Shown here: positions 16,078-24,475 of the stretch, in pieces
Numbering within the stretch: position 1 is the stretch's first letter
Layout: each line of letters begins with the position of its first letter
Source: DATLED01 sp035525495
GTDB lineage: Bacteria; Actinomycetota; Acidimicrobiia; Acidimicrobiales; CADCTF01
Reading direction: 5' to 3'
Assembly (NCBI GenBank): GCA_035525495.1
Contig: DATLED010000062.1
Coordinates: forward strand, 1-64,000
Length of the DNA: 64,000 nt
Position numbers and translations under genes: made by a program
The notes under the pieces: generated by a model
What the model was told of the DNA's origin: nothing
Seen by the model: the letters and a program-made list of their open reading frames with translations, nothing else
Database searches by the model: none

Positions 16078-17430
16078 CTACAGCAGCGTCGCCGCCAGCT
16101 CGGCCACGCGGGAGCGCTCGCCCTTGGTCAGGCGGACGTGGCCGAAGACGTCGTTGCCGGTGAACACGCTCACGAGCACCGAGAGCCCGCACGTGGCCTC
16201 AGAGAGGAAGGCGGCGTCGATCTGCGACGTGTCCCCGGTGAAGACGACCTTGGACCCGTCGCCAAGGCGGGTGAGGATCGTCTTGATGACGTCGGGCGGC
16301 AGGTTCTGCGCCTCGTCGACGATCACGAACGAGTTGTGCAGCGTCCGTCCCCGCAGGTGCGCCACCGACTCCATCACGAGCTGGCCGCTGGCCTTGATGG
16401 CATCGATGACCTGGCGGGCATCCTCGGGTGAGCGCCGCTCGGTCAGCGCCGAGACGGCATCGGAGATCGCCGCCATCCACGGGTCGAGCTTCTCGTCGAG
16501 CGCGCCCGGCAGATACCCGAGGTCCGCCTTCCCGACCGGGATCACGGGGCGGTAGACGCACAGCCGCGCGTAGTTGCGCTGCTCGACCACCTGCTCCAAG
16601 CCGGCGGCGACCGCGCACAGCGTCTTGCCGGTGCCGGCTCGGCCGTCCAACGCCACCACCGGCACGGACGGATCGAGGAGATGGGCGAGGGCGAAGCGCT
16701 GCTCCTTGTTGCGCGGACGGAGGCCCCACGCCTCGACGTCGGCGCCGACCGGCTCGAGTCCACCGCGACGGCGGCGGACGAGCACGGACTGCGACCCCGA
16801 CTGCAGCACCGCGAACGTGTTGGCCGGAAGCGCGTCGGCGATCTCTTCCGCCTCGGGCGCCGCCGAGCCGGCGTAGATGGCGTCGATCACGCGTCCGGAG
16901 ACCTGGTGCTCCGACCACCCGGCCTGACGGACCGGGGCTGCCACCGCCATCTCCTGCTCGATGGCCTCGAGCCCGAACGTCGCGGCCTTGAGCCGCACCG
17001 CCGCGTCCGCCGACACGACCGTCACCTTCGGCGCCCGCCCCACGAGGCCGAGGGCGACGCCGATGATCCGGTTGTCGGGCTTGTCCTCGTCGAGGCCGTG
17101 TTCCCGCAGCCGGCCGACGTCGACGCCGTTGAGCGCGACCCGCAGCGTCCCGCCGTCCGGGAGGTCCACCGGCGCCGTGAGGTCGCCGCCGGACGTCAGC
17201 CGCAGCCGTTCGATCGTTCGCAGCACCTCACGGGCCGCCCGTCCGACGGGGTCGAGGCGCTTCTTCAACCCGTCGAGCTCCTCCAGCACCGCCAGCGGCA
17301 CGACCAGGTCGCGGTCGCCGTAGGCGGCGAAGACGCCATCGGGATCAGCGACCAGCGCGCTGGTGTCGAGGACGAGCTGCGGGCACGTGAGCTCGAGCAC
17401 CTCGTGGAGCACGTCGGTGATGTCGGACAC
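16078..17430 (-). CDS. phoH2: PhoH2-type protein: PIN domain fused to PhoH ATPase/RNA helicase
   Basis: A 450-aa two-domain protein. The PIN RNase domain comes first (LVLDTSALVADP with the catalytic Asp, then VVPLAVLEELDGLK and DNRIIGVAL). The PhoH ATPase follows, with Walker A DGRAGTGKT and Walker B FVIVDEAQNLPP. PhoH2 proteins unwind and cut RNA in a sequence-specific manner. GTG 17430 is chosen because AGGAGG lies 7 nt upstream; the open frame extends to 17523 without a better start. No VapB-like antitoxin is next to it. Confidence 0.93.
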   Translation of the reverse strand: MSDITDVLHEVLELTCPQLVLDTSALVADPDGVFAAYGDRDLVVPLAVLEELDGLKKRLDPVGRAAREVLRTIERLRLTSGGDLTAPVDLPDGGTLRVALNGVDVGRLREHGLDEDKPDNRIIGVALGLVGRAPKVTVVSADAAVRLKAATFGLEAIEQEMAVAAPVRQAGWSEHQVSGRVIDAIYAGSAAPEAEEIADALPANTFAVLQSGSQSVLVRRRRGGLEPVGADVEAWGLRPRNKEQRFALAHLLDPSVPVVALDGRAGTGKTLCAVAAGLEQVVEQRNYARLCVYRPVIPVGKADLGYLPGALDEKLDPWMAAISDAVSALTERRSPEDARQVIDAIKASGQLVMESVAHLRGRTLHNSFVIVDEAQNLPPDVIKTILTRLGDGSKVVFTGDTSQIDAAFLSEATCGLSVLVSVFTGNDVFGHVRLTKGERSRVAELAATLL

Positions 17431-17532
17431 CTGGCCTCCTCCGCCGGCGAGCTGTCCGCCGGCCCTCCACCCTGGAGCGTCGGCGGGCGGACGCGGTGGA
17501 TGGTCGTGAACGGTTGGTCGCAAACGCGCCGG

Positions 17533-17538
17533 TAGGGT
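17533..17538 (+). promoter_or_regulatory. TAGGGT -10 box of a leaderless promoter (surE)
   Basis: TAGGGT ends 8 nt before ATG 17547, with no Shine-Dalgarno between. Confidence 0.5.
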
Positions 17539-17546
17539 CCCCGCTC

Positions 17547-18308
17547 ATGGCCCGCGTGCTCGTGACCAACGACGACGGCGTCCACGCGCCGGGCATCCTC
17601 GCCCTGGCGACGGCACTCGCCGAGGCGGGTCACCACGTCACCGTGGTCGCTCCCCTCGACGACCGCAGCGGGTCCGGCGCGGCCCTGGGTCCGGGCCACG
17701 CGAGTGGGCTCCGCGTCGAGCGGCTCTCCCTCGACGGGCTCCACGAGGTCCCCGTCTTCGGGCTCGACGGGCCGCCCGGGATGTGCGTCATGGCCGCCCA
17801 CCTGGGCGCCTTCGGGGAACGCCCGGAGATCATCGCCTCGGGGATCAACCTCGGCGGGAACACCGGCCGGAGCATCCTCTTCTCCGGGACGGTCGGCGCC
17901 GCGCTGGCAGCCGCCAACTTCGGGCTCCGGGGCATCGCCGTCAGCCAGTCCCTCGGCGACCCCTGGCAGATCGGGACCGGTGCCGCATTCGGGGTCGGCG
18001 CCGTGGCGTGGGCGCTCGAGCGGCCGACCGGTTCGGTCCTGAACGTCAACGTCCCCAACCTCGATCTCGCGGACGTCCGCGGCGTGCGCAGCGGTCGCCT
18101 GGCGCCCTTCGGCGTCGTCCGGACCGTGTTCGAGGGGGAGATCGACGGGCGCTTGGTGCTGACGCTCCGGGAGACGGACGACGAGCTCGACACCGACACG
18201 GACACGATGCTCGTCAACGCCGGGTACGTGTCCGTGAACGCCCTCGTCGGACCACGGGCCGTCGACGAGGCCGGCGCCGTCGACGCGCTCGCCGGGCTCG
18301 TGTCCTAG
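17547..18308 (+). CDS. surE: 5'/3'-nucleotidase SurE
   Basis: A 253-aa metal-dependent nucleotidase/exopolyphosphatase. It begins MARVLVTNDDGVHAPG, whose two Asp residues bind the metal, followed by VVAPLDDRSGSGAAL, SGINLGGNTG and the SGTVGAAL motif. SurE acts on nucleoside monophosphates and short polyphosphate, fitting a region rich in phosphate metabolism. Its transcript ends at a perfect hairpin 13 nt after the stop. Confidence 0.93.
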   Translation: MARVLVTNDDGVHAPGILALATALAEAGHHVTVVAPLDDRSGSGAALGPGHASGLRVERLSLDGLHEVPVFGLDGPPGMCVMAAHLGAFGERPEIIASGINLGGNTGRSILFSGTVGAALAAANFGLRGIAVSQSLGDPWQIGTGAAFGVGAVAWALERPTGSVLNVNVPNLDLADVRGVRSGRLAPFGVVRTVFEGEIDGRLVLTLRETDDELDTDTDTMLVNAGYVSVNALVGPRAVDEAGAVDALAGLVS

Positions 18309-18320
18309 CGGGAGACGCGA

Positions 18321-18346
18321 AGAGGCCGCCCCCACGGGCGGCCTCT
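18321..18346 (+). terminator. Intrinsic-type terminator after surE
   Basis: Perfect 11-bp stem AGAGGCCGCCC / GGGCGGCCTCT with a 4-nt CCAC loop, 12 nt past the surE stop. No U-tract, as is common in high-GC actinobacteria. It can also serve the minus-strand gene ending at 18388. Confidence 0.75.
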
Positions 18347-18387
18347 CGAGCTTCGTGGTGCCGGCGGTCCGTGGCGCCGGCGGAGGA

Positions 18388-18720
18388 CTACTTCTTTCTG
18401 GAGCCCTTGCCGCTCGGGAAGATGTCGTCGTCACCGGGAGTCCAGAACGTCCCGCCGGCCATGGCGGGCACGGGGGCGGAGACCGACACCGACGGAGCCG
18501 CCACGGGCGTCGACGTCCACGACGGCATCGGGGCCTCGACAGCGGTCAGGTCGACCATCGGCAGAGGGGCCGGAGCGGGGACCGGCGCCGGGAAGGCGGC
18601 GTTCAGCCCAGCGATCAGGTCGGAGCGATCGGCGGCCGCCGGCTCGTGCCGGACGGGAGCAGCATCGGCGGCGGAGCGCTCGCCGTAGACGTCACCAAGG
18701 AGATTCGAGAGGTCGGACAT
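18388..18720 (-). CDS. Hypothetical protein, 110 aa, Ala/Pro-rich with Lys/Arg tail
   Basis: Starts MSDLSNLLGDVYGE at ATG 18720. A short helical N-terminus is followed by a low-complexity Ala/Pro/Val stretch (about 35-95) and the end GDDDIFPSGKGSRKK. No signal peptide or membrane helix. I recognise no family. The conserved-looking ends around a disordered middle suggest an adaptor or scaffold peptide, but this is inference. Confidence 0.5.
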   Translation of the reverse strand: MSDLSNLLGDVYGERSAADAAPVRHEPAAADRSDLIAGLNAAFPAPVPAPAPLPMVDLTAVEAPMPSWTSTPVAAPSVSVSAPVPAMAGGTFWTPGDDDIFPSGKGSRKK

Positions 18721-18850
18721 GTCCAGAACTTCGTCGCCGCCGAGGCCCGACTTGAGCGGGATCCTCACGTTGCACTCGAGGGAGGTCGCACGCACGCCGG
18801 TGACGGGTGTGCACCGTGGCGGTCCGGTGGCGACGGGGTACGGAAGAGGC

Positions 18851-19345
18851 ATGAGGGTCGTCGTGCTGGCCGATACGCATCTGCGACGAGGCGGCCGTCG
18901 CCGCCTGCCCGACGCGGCCTACGACGAGCTCGCACGTGCCGACGCCGTCCTCCACGCCGGTGACATCGTGGTCGCCGACCTCGTACACGAGCTCGGCGGG
19001 TTCGCGCCGACGTACGCCGTGCTCGGAAACAACGACGGGGGCGAGCTCACGGCGATGCTGCCGGAGACGCGCGTCGAGGTGCTCGGCGGTGTGCGCATCG
19101 GCATGATCCACGACAGCGGGCCGACCAAGGGCCGCGCCGCCCGGATGCGGCGTCGGTTCCCGGACTGTCCGCTCGTCGTCTACGGCCACTCCCACATCCC
19201 CCATGACGGGGAGGGCATCGAGGGGCAGCGGCTCTTCAACCCGGGCTCTCCGACCGAGCGCCGCATGCAGCCGCACCACACGATCGGCATCCTCGAGCTG
19301 CAGGATGGCGAGATCCGCGGTCGCGAGATCCGCATCGTGGGGTAG
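18851..19345 (+). CDS. YfcE/MJ0936-type metallophosphoesterase
   Basis: A 164-aa calcineurin-like phosphodiesterase. Metal-binding motifs in order: LADTHLR, HAGDIVV, LGNNDG, and YGHSHIPH followed by FNPGSPTERR, the usual C-terminal signature of this subfamily. ATG 18851 is chosen because the metal motif DTH must lie about 7 residues from the start. Substrate unknown. Convergent with the DUF2342-like gene, 16 bp between stops. Confidence 0.88.
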   Translation: MRVVVLADTHLRRGGRRRLPDAAYDELARADAVLHAGDIVVADLVHELGGFAPTYAVLGNNDGGELTAMLPETRVEVLGGVRIGMIHDSGPTKGRAARMRRRFPDCPLVVYGHSHIPHDGEGIEGQRLFNPGSPTERRMQPHHTIGILELQDGEIRGREIRIVG

Positions 19346-19361
19346 TCGTCGGAAGGAGCCG

Positions 19362-20567
19362 TCAGCGCGGCAGGTGGATGCGCTCCCACCACAGGCCCGG
19401 CGCGTCGACCTCGTTCGGCGTGGGCAGCTCGACCGCCGAGGACCACAGACGGGCCAGTCCTGGTGCGCCATGGCGCTCGACGACGCCGCGCACGAACGCC
19501 TCGCCGCGGTCGAAATGGCGCTGGCTCAGCTCGAGGCCGAACAGTCGCTCGACGAACCGGTCGCCCTTGTTCGCCTCGACCCGCCGCCGCCGCAGCGCCT
19601 CCGCGAGCGAGCCGTACGACGCGATGAGCCGGCCGCCGACCTCGTCCATGGTGTAGTCGATGTACCCCTCGATCGTCGACGTGAGTGCGAGGAGCTCGGG
19701 CTTGATCCGCCGCTGCTCATCGGACTCCAGCGTCCCGAAGAACGCGTCCGGGTCGCCGAACACGTGCTCCCACGAGCCTTGGTCGGTCGGGTCGATGTCC
19801 GACATCCGCTCGGTGAGTGCATTGGGATCGGGAGCGAACCCGCCGGCGTAGGAGAACAGCAGCTCCTCGAGGCGCTGGCGCACGTGGGGAAGGCCGAGCA
19901 CCGCGTGGTGAGCCACCGAATCGAGGCACACCCACAGACGGAGGTCGTCAGCCGGGAGCGACCAGTCCTTCCCGAAGACGTCGAGGTTGGTGGCGACGAC
20001 GAGCAGCTCGTCACCGAGCGGACGGGGTACCGGAAGGTCGTACTGGCCGAGGGATCGCTTGGCGAGATGGCCGACCATGAGGCCGAGCTGCATGCCGAGG
20101 ATCATCGGCGCCATCACGCCGATGAGGTTCCCGAGCATCTCCTCGGGGATCGGTCCTCCGAGGCCTGTCGCCAACGGATCGTCGGCATCCTCGGCGGGGA
20201 GCTGCATCGACGAGCCGAGGGACGACGCGAGGCGCCCGAACAGCGGGCGGTACGCCTCGAGGGTGACGTTCGCCCACTCGCTGCGGTTCGTCGCCCGCAC
20301 GGACACCGAGCGTCCCGTCGTCGACGTCGCCAGTCCCGTGAAGTCGGCGATCTGCAGCTCCGCGACCCGCGCCAGCTCCTCGAGCCTGATCCGCTCGAGT
20401 GGGTCGACGTTGTCCTCGGACTGGCCCTCAGCGGCCATGAAGCCGCCGATCTGGCGGGCCACCTCCCAGTTCACGGGACCCTGGTTGGTGAACAGCTTCG
20501 CCAGATCTCCGAAGATCGGCATGGCCTCGAACGGGTTGTCGCCGCCGAATGGACCGGGCGCGCTCAC
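19362..20567 (-). CDS. DUF2342-like protein (zincin-fold) with degenerate metal motif
   Basis: A 401-aa protein resembling the DUF2342/F420-biosynthesis-associated putative hydrolase family by its layout: NWEVARQIG near residue 33, a central helical part, and the region LRLWVCLDSVAHHAVL. In typical members this region carries HEVTH or a close HExxH; here positions 216-220 read DSVAH, so the first His and the Glu are missing. It is therefore probably not a working zinc protease. Divergent from the epimerase gene, 17 bp apart. Confidence 0.65.
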   Translation of the reverse strand: MSAPGPFGGDNPFEAMPIFGDLAKLFTNQGPVNWEVARQIGGFMAAEGQSEDNVDPLERIRLEELARVAELQIADFTGLATSTTGRSVSVRATNRSEWANVTLEAYRPLFGRLASSLGSSMQLPAEDADDPLATGLGGPIPEEMLGNLIGVMAPMILGMQLGLMVGHLAKRSLGQYDLPVPRPLGDELLVVATNLDVFGKDWSLPADDLRLWVCLDSVAHHAVLGLPHVRQRLEELLFSYAGGFAPDPNALTERMSDIDPTDQGSWEHVFGDPDAFFGTLESDEQRRIKPELLALTSTIEGYIDYTMDEVGGRLIASYGSLAEALRRRRVEANKGDRFVERLFGLELSQRHFDRGEAFVRGVVERHGAPGLARLWSSAVELPTPNEVDAPGLWWERIHLPR

Positions 20568-20584
20568 GTTGGCATGGTAGGTCG

Positions 20585-21550
20585 ATGGTCAGCGTTGTGG
20601 TCACCGGGGCGGACGGGCGGACGGGTCGCCGGCTCGTCCCACGGTTGCGGTCCCTGGCCGAGGTCGATTCCGTCGTCGCCGTCGACGCCTTGTCACCGGC
20701 ATCGGAGCTGAAGGGTGCGATGGAAGGGGCGAACGTCCTGATCCACCTCGGGGCGGCGACGGCGATCGGTGGCGTGCTCGAGGGGGCGGGTTCGGCGTCG
20801 TCGATCTCGCGTCTGATCTACCGCTCGAGCGCGTCGGTGTACGGGGCCTGGTCGGACAACCGCGTGCCCCTGACGGAGGACGTGCCCCTGCGGCCGAACC
20901 CCTCGTTCTCGTTCGCCATCGAGCACGCCGAGGCCGAGCGGAAGGTCACCGAGTGGCGGGACGACCACCCTGGTGTGGCGGTGGCGGTGCTGCGCCCCGC
21001 GCCGGTGGTCGCGCCCGGGGACGAGTCGTGGGAGTCGAACACGTTGGGTCGACCGTCCTCGTTGCGGCGGGCGGAGTCGTTGCCGGTGGCACAGTTCCTG
21101 CACGTCGACGACGCCGCAGGCGCGTTCGAGCACGCGCTGACCGCGGGGCTGTCGGGAACGTTCAACGTCGCTCCGGACGGGTTCGTGTCCGGCGAGACCG
21201 CGCGGGCGTTGGCGGCGACGGCGGGCGTGGTCGTGCCGCTGCCCGACCGCGCGGCCGCCGTCGTGGAGCGCTGGGCATGGCGGCTGGGGTGGGGCGGCGT
21301 GCCCGCCGGAGCGGTGCCGTACCTGGTTCACCCGTGGGTCGTGGCCAACGACCGGTTGGCGGCGACGGGGTGGTCGCCGTCGTTCACGAACGAGGAGGCG
21401 CTCGTCGCGGCCCGGAAGGGGTCGTGGTGGCGGGAGCTGTCACCGAAGCGGCGCCAGGAACTGGCGCTGTCGGTCGCGGGCGTGGCCGGCGCCGGCCTTG
21501 TAGCCGGGATCGTCTTCGCCATCCGTGCCTCCCGTCGCCGCCGAATCTAG
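20585..21550 (+). CDS. Extended SDR / NAD-dependent epimerase-like protein with C-terminal membrane anchor
   Basis: A 321-aa protein starting MVSVVVTGADGRTGRRLV, a Rossmann nucleotide-binding turn (TGADGRTG). The substrate-side segment YRSSASVYGAW keeps the active-site Ser/Thr strand. The usual YxxxK pair is replaced: the aligned segment reads FAIEH (in NPSFSFAIEHAEAE), with Phe for Tyr and His for Lys. A hydrophobic helix near the end (about 289-310) with RASRRRRI at the very end would anchor it. Probably a non-catalytic binding or regulatory SDR. Confidence 0.75.
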   Translation: MVSVVVTGADGRTGRRLVPRLRSLAEVDSVVAVDALSPASELKGAMEGANVLIHLGAATAIGGVLEGAGSASSISRLIYRSSASVYGAWSDNRVPLTEDVPLRPNPSFSFAIEHAEAERKVTEWRDDHPGVAVAVLRPAPVVAPGDESWESNTLGRPSSLRRAESLPVAQFLHVDDAAGAFEHALTAGLSGTFNVAPDGFVSGETARALAATAGVVVPLPDRAAAVVERWAWRLGWGGVPAGAVPYLVHPWVVANDRLAATGWSPSFTNEEALVAARKGSWWRELSPKRRQELALSVAGVAGAGLVAGIVFAIRASRRRRI

Positions 21551-21557
21551 GTCCGGG

Positions 21558-22733
21558 TCAGTTGTCGGGGCGTTCGCCGAGGGTCGCGCGGACCTCGAGG
21601 GTCGATGCGCCACGAACGACGGAGAGGCGGACCGTGTCGCCCGGCTTCCTCGACCGGAGCCGGCCGGCGAGAGCGGACATCGACGCCACGCCGGAGCCGT
21701 CGATCGCCGTGATCACGTCCCCGGCGACGATGCCTGCTGCCGCGGCCGGGCTGTCGGCCCGCACGTTGTGGACGTACGCACCGTTGCGGCTGGCGCCGTC
21801 GACGCCGAGCCATCCTCGGACCACCCGCCCCGACACCATGAGCTGCTCGGCCACGGCCGTCGCCACACTGATCGGAGTGGCGAAACCGATCGTCTCCCCG
21901 TCTTCGGTCGACACGTTCGACGCGGCGATGGCGATCACCCGGCCGGTCCGGTCGACCAACGCACCCCCCGAACAGCCCGCCGCCATCGCCGAGTCCGTGC
22001 GGATCATGTCGACGAGCTTGCGCCCCTCGATGCCCGCCTCCTGCCCGATCGCGCTGACCATCGTCGTGCGCACCACCGGGCTCACGCTCGACCCTCCGGC
22101 CGGCGACGCCCCGATCGTGATCGCTGGCTGCCCGACCACCGTGCCACCGGGCGAGCGGTCGTCCGCCGCCAGCTCCGCCACCGGAAAGGAGTCGCCCTCG
22201 AGGTCGAGCAGCGCGATGTCGGTGTCCTCGTCCCCGCCGACGAGCCTCGCCCTCACCGACCGCCCGTCATCGAGGACGACCCGCACCGCCGAGGCGCCGT
22301 CGACGACGTGGTGCGCGGTCAGCATCATCCCGTCGCTGCGGAAGATCACGCCCGACCCCAACGAGTCGCGCCCGTCCTCGCCTGCGCCCATCGCCTGCAC
22401 GTGGCCGATGGCCGGCCGGACCTGCGCGGTCAGAGCGGCGACGTCGCCCACGCTCGCCAGCCCCCCGCTCGGCGTCTGGGTCGGCGAGAACTCGGCACGC
22501 GTGCGAACGGGTCGCGCGACGGCAACGACGCCCAACGTGATGAGGACCGAGATGCACGACGTCAGCGCGACGATGGTGACGACGCGCGGCGTGCCCGCGG
22601 GCGCGGCGGCGTGACCGCGCACCGTCGTCGGGATCGCCTCCGCCACCTCCGACGGGTGCCGCCAGAGGCGGTCGTCGGGCGGCAGCAGCGGCGAACCAGG
22701 CCCGTCGTCGAGCCCGTCGTCGTCCCACTCCAC
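21558..22733 (-). CDS. Membrane-anchored trypsin-like serine protease with PDZ domain
   Basis: 391 aa from GTG 22733. An acidic cytoplasmic N-terminus containing LWRHPSE is followed by a membrane helix (51-73), a protease domain with His142 (TAHHVVDG), Asp172 (DTDIALLDL) and Ser255 (GCSGGALVD), and a PDZ domain (about 310-388). This is a second HtrA-type surface protease, clearly different in sequence from the one at 8292. Convergent with the epimerase-like gene (7 bp between stops). Confidence 0.87.
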   Translation of the reverse strand: MEWDDDGLDDGPGSPLLPPDDRLWRHPSEVAEAIPTTVRGHAAAPAGTPRVVTIVALTSCISVLITLGVVAVARPVRTRAEFSPTQTPSGGLASVGDVAALTAQVRPAIGHVQAMGAGEDGRDSLGSGVIFRSDGMMLTAHHVVDGASAVRVVLDDGRSVRARLVGGDEDTDIALLDLEGDSFPVAELAADDRSPGGTVVGQPAITIGASPAGGSSVSPVVRTTMVSAIGQEAGIEGRKLVDMIRTDSAMAAGCSGGALVDRTGRVIAIAASNVSTEDGETIGFATPISVATAVAEQLMVSGRVVRGWLGVDGASRNGAYVHNVRADSPAAAAGIVAGDVITAIDGSGVASMSALAGRLRSRKPGDTVRLSVVRGASTLEVRATLGERPDN

Positions 22734-22793
22734 GGCGCCAAGGGTACCGGGGGGTCCTCGCCCTGCGTCGTCGCCCCTGCGGCCACCGAGCCG

Positions 22794-22799
22794 TAGCAT
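22794..22799 (+). promoter_or_regulatory. TAGCAT -10 box of a leaderless promoter (moaE)
   Basis: TAGCAT ends 6 nt before GTG 22806. The gene lacks a Shine-Dalgarno. Confidence 0.5.
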
Positions 22800-22805
22800 G
22801 AGCGC

Positions 22806-23282
22806 GTGCTCGTGCCCCCGAAGGACGCCGAGGACTGGGTCGGTCTGTCCGCCACGTCCCTGCCGGTGGAGGGAGCCCTGGCGTGGACGCAGACGCCCGA
22901 CTGCGGCGCGCAGGTCCTGTTCACGGGGACCGTGCGCGACCACGCGGATGGACGCGCCGGCGTCGACTGGCTCGAGTACGAGGCCTACACCGAACAGGTC
23001 GAGCCCCGGTTCCGGCGGCTGTGCGACGAGGTCCGCGCCCGCTGGCCCGAGGTCGGTCGCATCGTCCTGCTGCACCGGATCGGGCGCTTGCACCTCTCCG
23101 AGGTGGCGGTCGTCGTCGTCGTGAGCTCCCCGCATCGGCCCGAGGCCTTCGCCGCCGCCCGGTTCGCCATCGATCAGCTCAAGGCGACGGTGCCGATCTG
23201 GAAGAAGGAGTCCTGGGAGGGTGGCGAGGACTGGGGTACCGACGCGCAGACGCTTGCCGAAGTGGACGAGGTGCCCTCGTGA
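22806..23282 (+). CDS. moaE: Molybdopterin synthase catalytic subunit MoaE
   Basis: 158 aa. The large subunit of molybdopterin synthase, which adds sulphur to precursor Z with MoaD. Motifs: FTGTVRDH, WLEYEAYTEQ, LLHRIGRL, SSPHRPEAF and the active-site lysine segment KATVPIWKKE. GTG 22806 is set by the upstream -10 box. moaD and other cofactor genes are not adjacent. Its stop overlaps the next small gene (GTGA). Confidence 0.93.
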   Translation: MLVPPKDAEDWVGLSATSLPVEGALAWTQTPDCGAQVLFTGTVRDHADGRAGVDWLEYEAYTEQVEPRFRRLCDEVRARWPEVGRIVLLHRIGRLHLSEVAVVVVVSSPHRPEAFAAARFAIDQLKATVPIWKKESWEGGEDWGTDAQTLAEVDEVPS

Positions 23283-23452
23283 GCAGCCTGCTCTACCTCG
23301 GGTTCGCCGTCCTGTTCAGCGTCCTGGGCGGCACGCTGATCTACCTCCGTAACCGCAAGCCGACGTCCCTCAACGCCGGCATCGAGGAGTTCCAGCGCGA
23401 GCTCCGCGCTCTGGCGCCGGACAAGCGGCCTGACGCCGACGGACCGCGGTAG
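23279..23452 (+). CDS. Small single-pass membrane protein, 57 aa
   Basis: Starts at GTG 23279, overlapping the moaE stop by 4 bp. One N-terminal membrane helix (about 4-22, LYLGFAVLFSVLGGTLIYL), then a basic and charged cytoplasmic tail with GIEEFQRELRALAPDK. The mreB start is only 3 nt after its stop, so it is coupled to both neighbours. A role near the MreB shape machinery is an inference from position alone. Confidence 0.7.
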   Translation: MSSLLYLGFAVLFSVLGGTLIYLRNRKPTSLNAGIEEFQRELRALAPDKRPDADGPR

Positions 23453-23455
23453 CGC

Positions 23456-24460
23456 GTGGCCCGCGACCTCGCCATCGACCTCGGCACTGCCAACACCCTC
23501 GTCTACGCCAAGGGCCAGGGCATCGTCCTGAACGAGCCGAGCGTCATCGCCCTGAACATCCAGACGCAAGACGTGCTGGCCATGGGGCACGAGGCCTGGC
23601 AGATGATCGGACGGACGCCGGGCTACATCCAGGCGGTCCGCCCGCTGCGCGGCGGTGCCATCACCGACTTCGACATCACGGAGCGGATGATCCGCATCAT
23701 CCTCAGCCGCGCCGGCATCTCGCGCTTCAACCGTCCGCGCGTCCTCATCTGCGTGCCGAGCGCCATCACGTCGGTCGAGAAGCGCGCCGTGAAGGAGGCG
23801 GCGCGCCGCGCCGGCGCCACCGATGCGTACCTCATCGACCAGCCGATGGCGGCGGCCATCGGCGCTGGCCTCCCGATCGGCGAGCCGCTCGGCAACATGA
23901 TCGTGGACGTTGGCGGTGGCACCAGTGAGACGGCCGTCATCTCCCTCGGCGGCACGGTGGCGCTGCAGGCCATCCGCGTCGGCAGCTTCGACATGGACAC
24001 GGCCATCCAGACGTTCGTCCGCCGTGAGTACGGCATCGCCATCGGCGAGCGCACGGCCGAGGAGATCAAGGTCGCCATCGGGTCCGCGCACACGACGGTG
24101 GACGAGGTGAAGGCCGAGGTGCGCGGCCGTGACCTCATGACCGGACTGCCGAAGACGGTCGTCCTCAGTCCTGAGGAAGTGCGCGATGCCCTCGAGGAGA
24201 ACGTGAGCGCCATCGTCGACTCGGTCATCCAGTGCCTCGGGATGGCGCCGCCGGAGCTGGCGCAGGACCTGATCATGCAGGGCATCCACCTCGTCGGTGG
24301 CGGCGGCATGCTGCGGGGGCTGGACCAGCGCCTCGCCGAGGAGACCGACCTTCCGGTGCACCTCGTCGACGAGCCGCTCGAGTGCGTCGTCCTTGGCGCT
24401 GGGCGCTGCATCGAAGCCTTCGAATCCCTGAGAGTCATGTTCATGGAGGCCGACCGGTAG
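23456..24460 (+). CDS. mreB: Rod-shape-determining actin homologue MreB/Mbl
   Basis: A 334-aa bacterial actin that guides wall elongation at the membrane. Motifs: AIDLGTANTLVYAKG (phosphate 1), DVGGGTSETAVISLGG (phosphate 2), the connecting SVEKRAVKEAARRAGA segment and VGGGGMLRGLDQRL adenosine motif. GTG 23456 start. mreC, mreD and rodA are absent, so this is a solitary mreB rather than the usual mre cluster; many actinobacteria lack or have lost the complete set. Confidence 0.95.
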   Translation: MARDLAIDLGTANTLVYAKGQGIVLNEPSVIALNIQTQDVLAMGHEAWQMIGRTPGYIQAVRPLRGGAITDFDITERMIRIILSRAGISRFNRPRVLICVPSAITSVEKRAVKEAARRAGATDAYLIDQPMAAAIGAGLPIGEPLGNMIVDVGGGTSETAVISLGGTVALQAIRVGSFDMDTAIQTFVRREYGIAIGERTAEEIKVAIGSAHTTVDEVKAEVRGRDLMTGLPKTVVLSPEEVRDALEENVSAIVDSVIQCLGMAPPELAQDLIMQGIHLVGGGGMLRGLDQRLAEETDLPVHLVDEPLECVVLGAGRCIEAFESLRVMFMEADR

Positions 24461-24475
24461 TAAACCGTCCGCCGT

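Noticed and set aside
23456..24460. DnaK/Hsp70
   Set aside because: Length and motifs are those of MreB; no substrate-binding domain.
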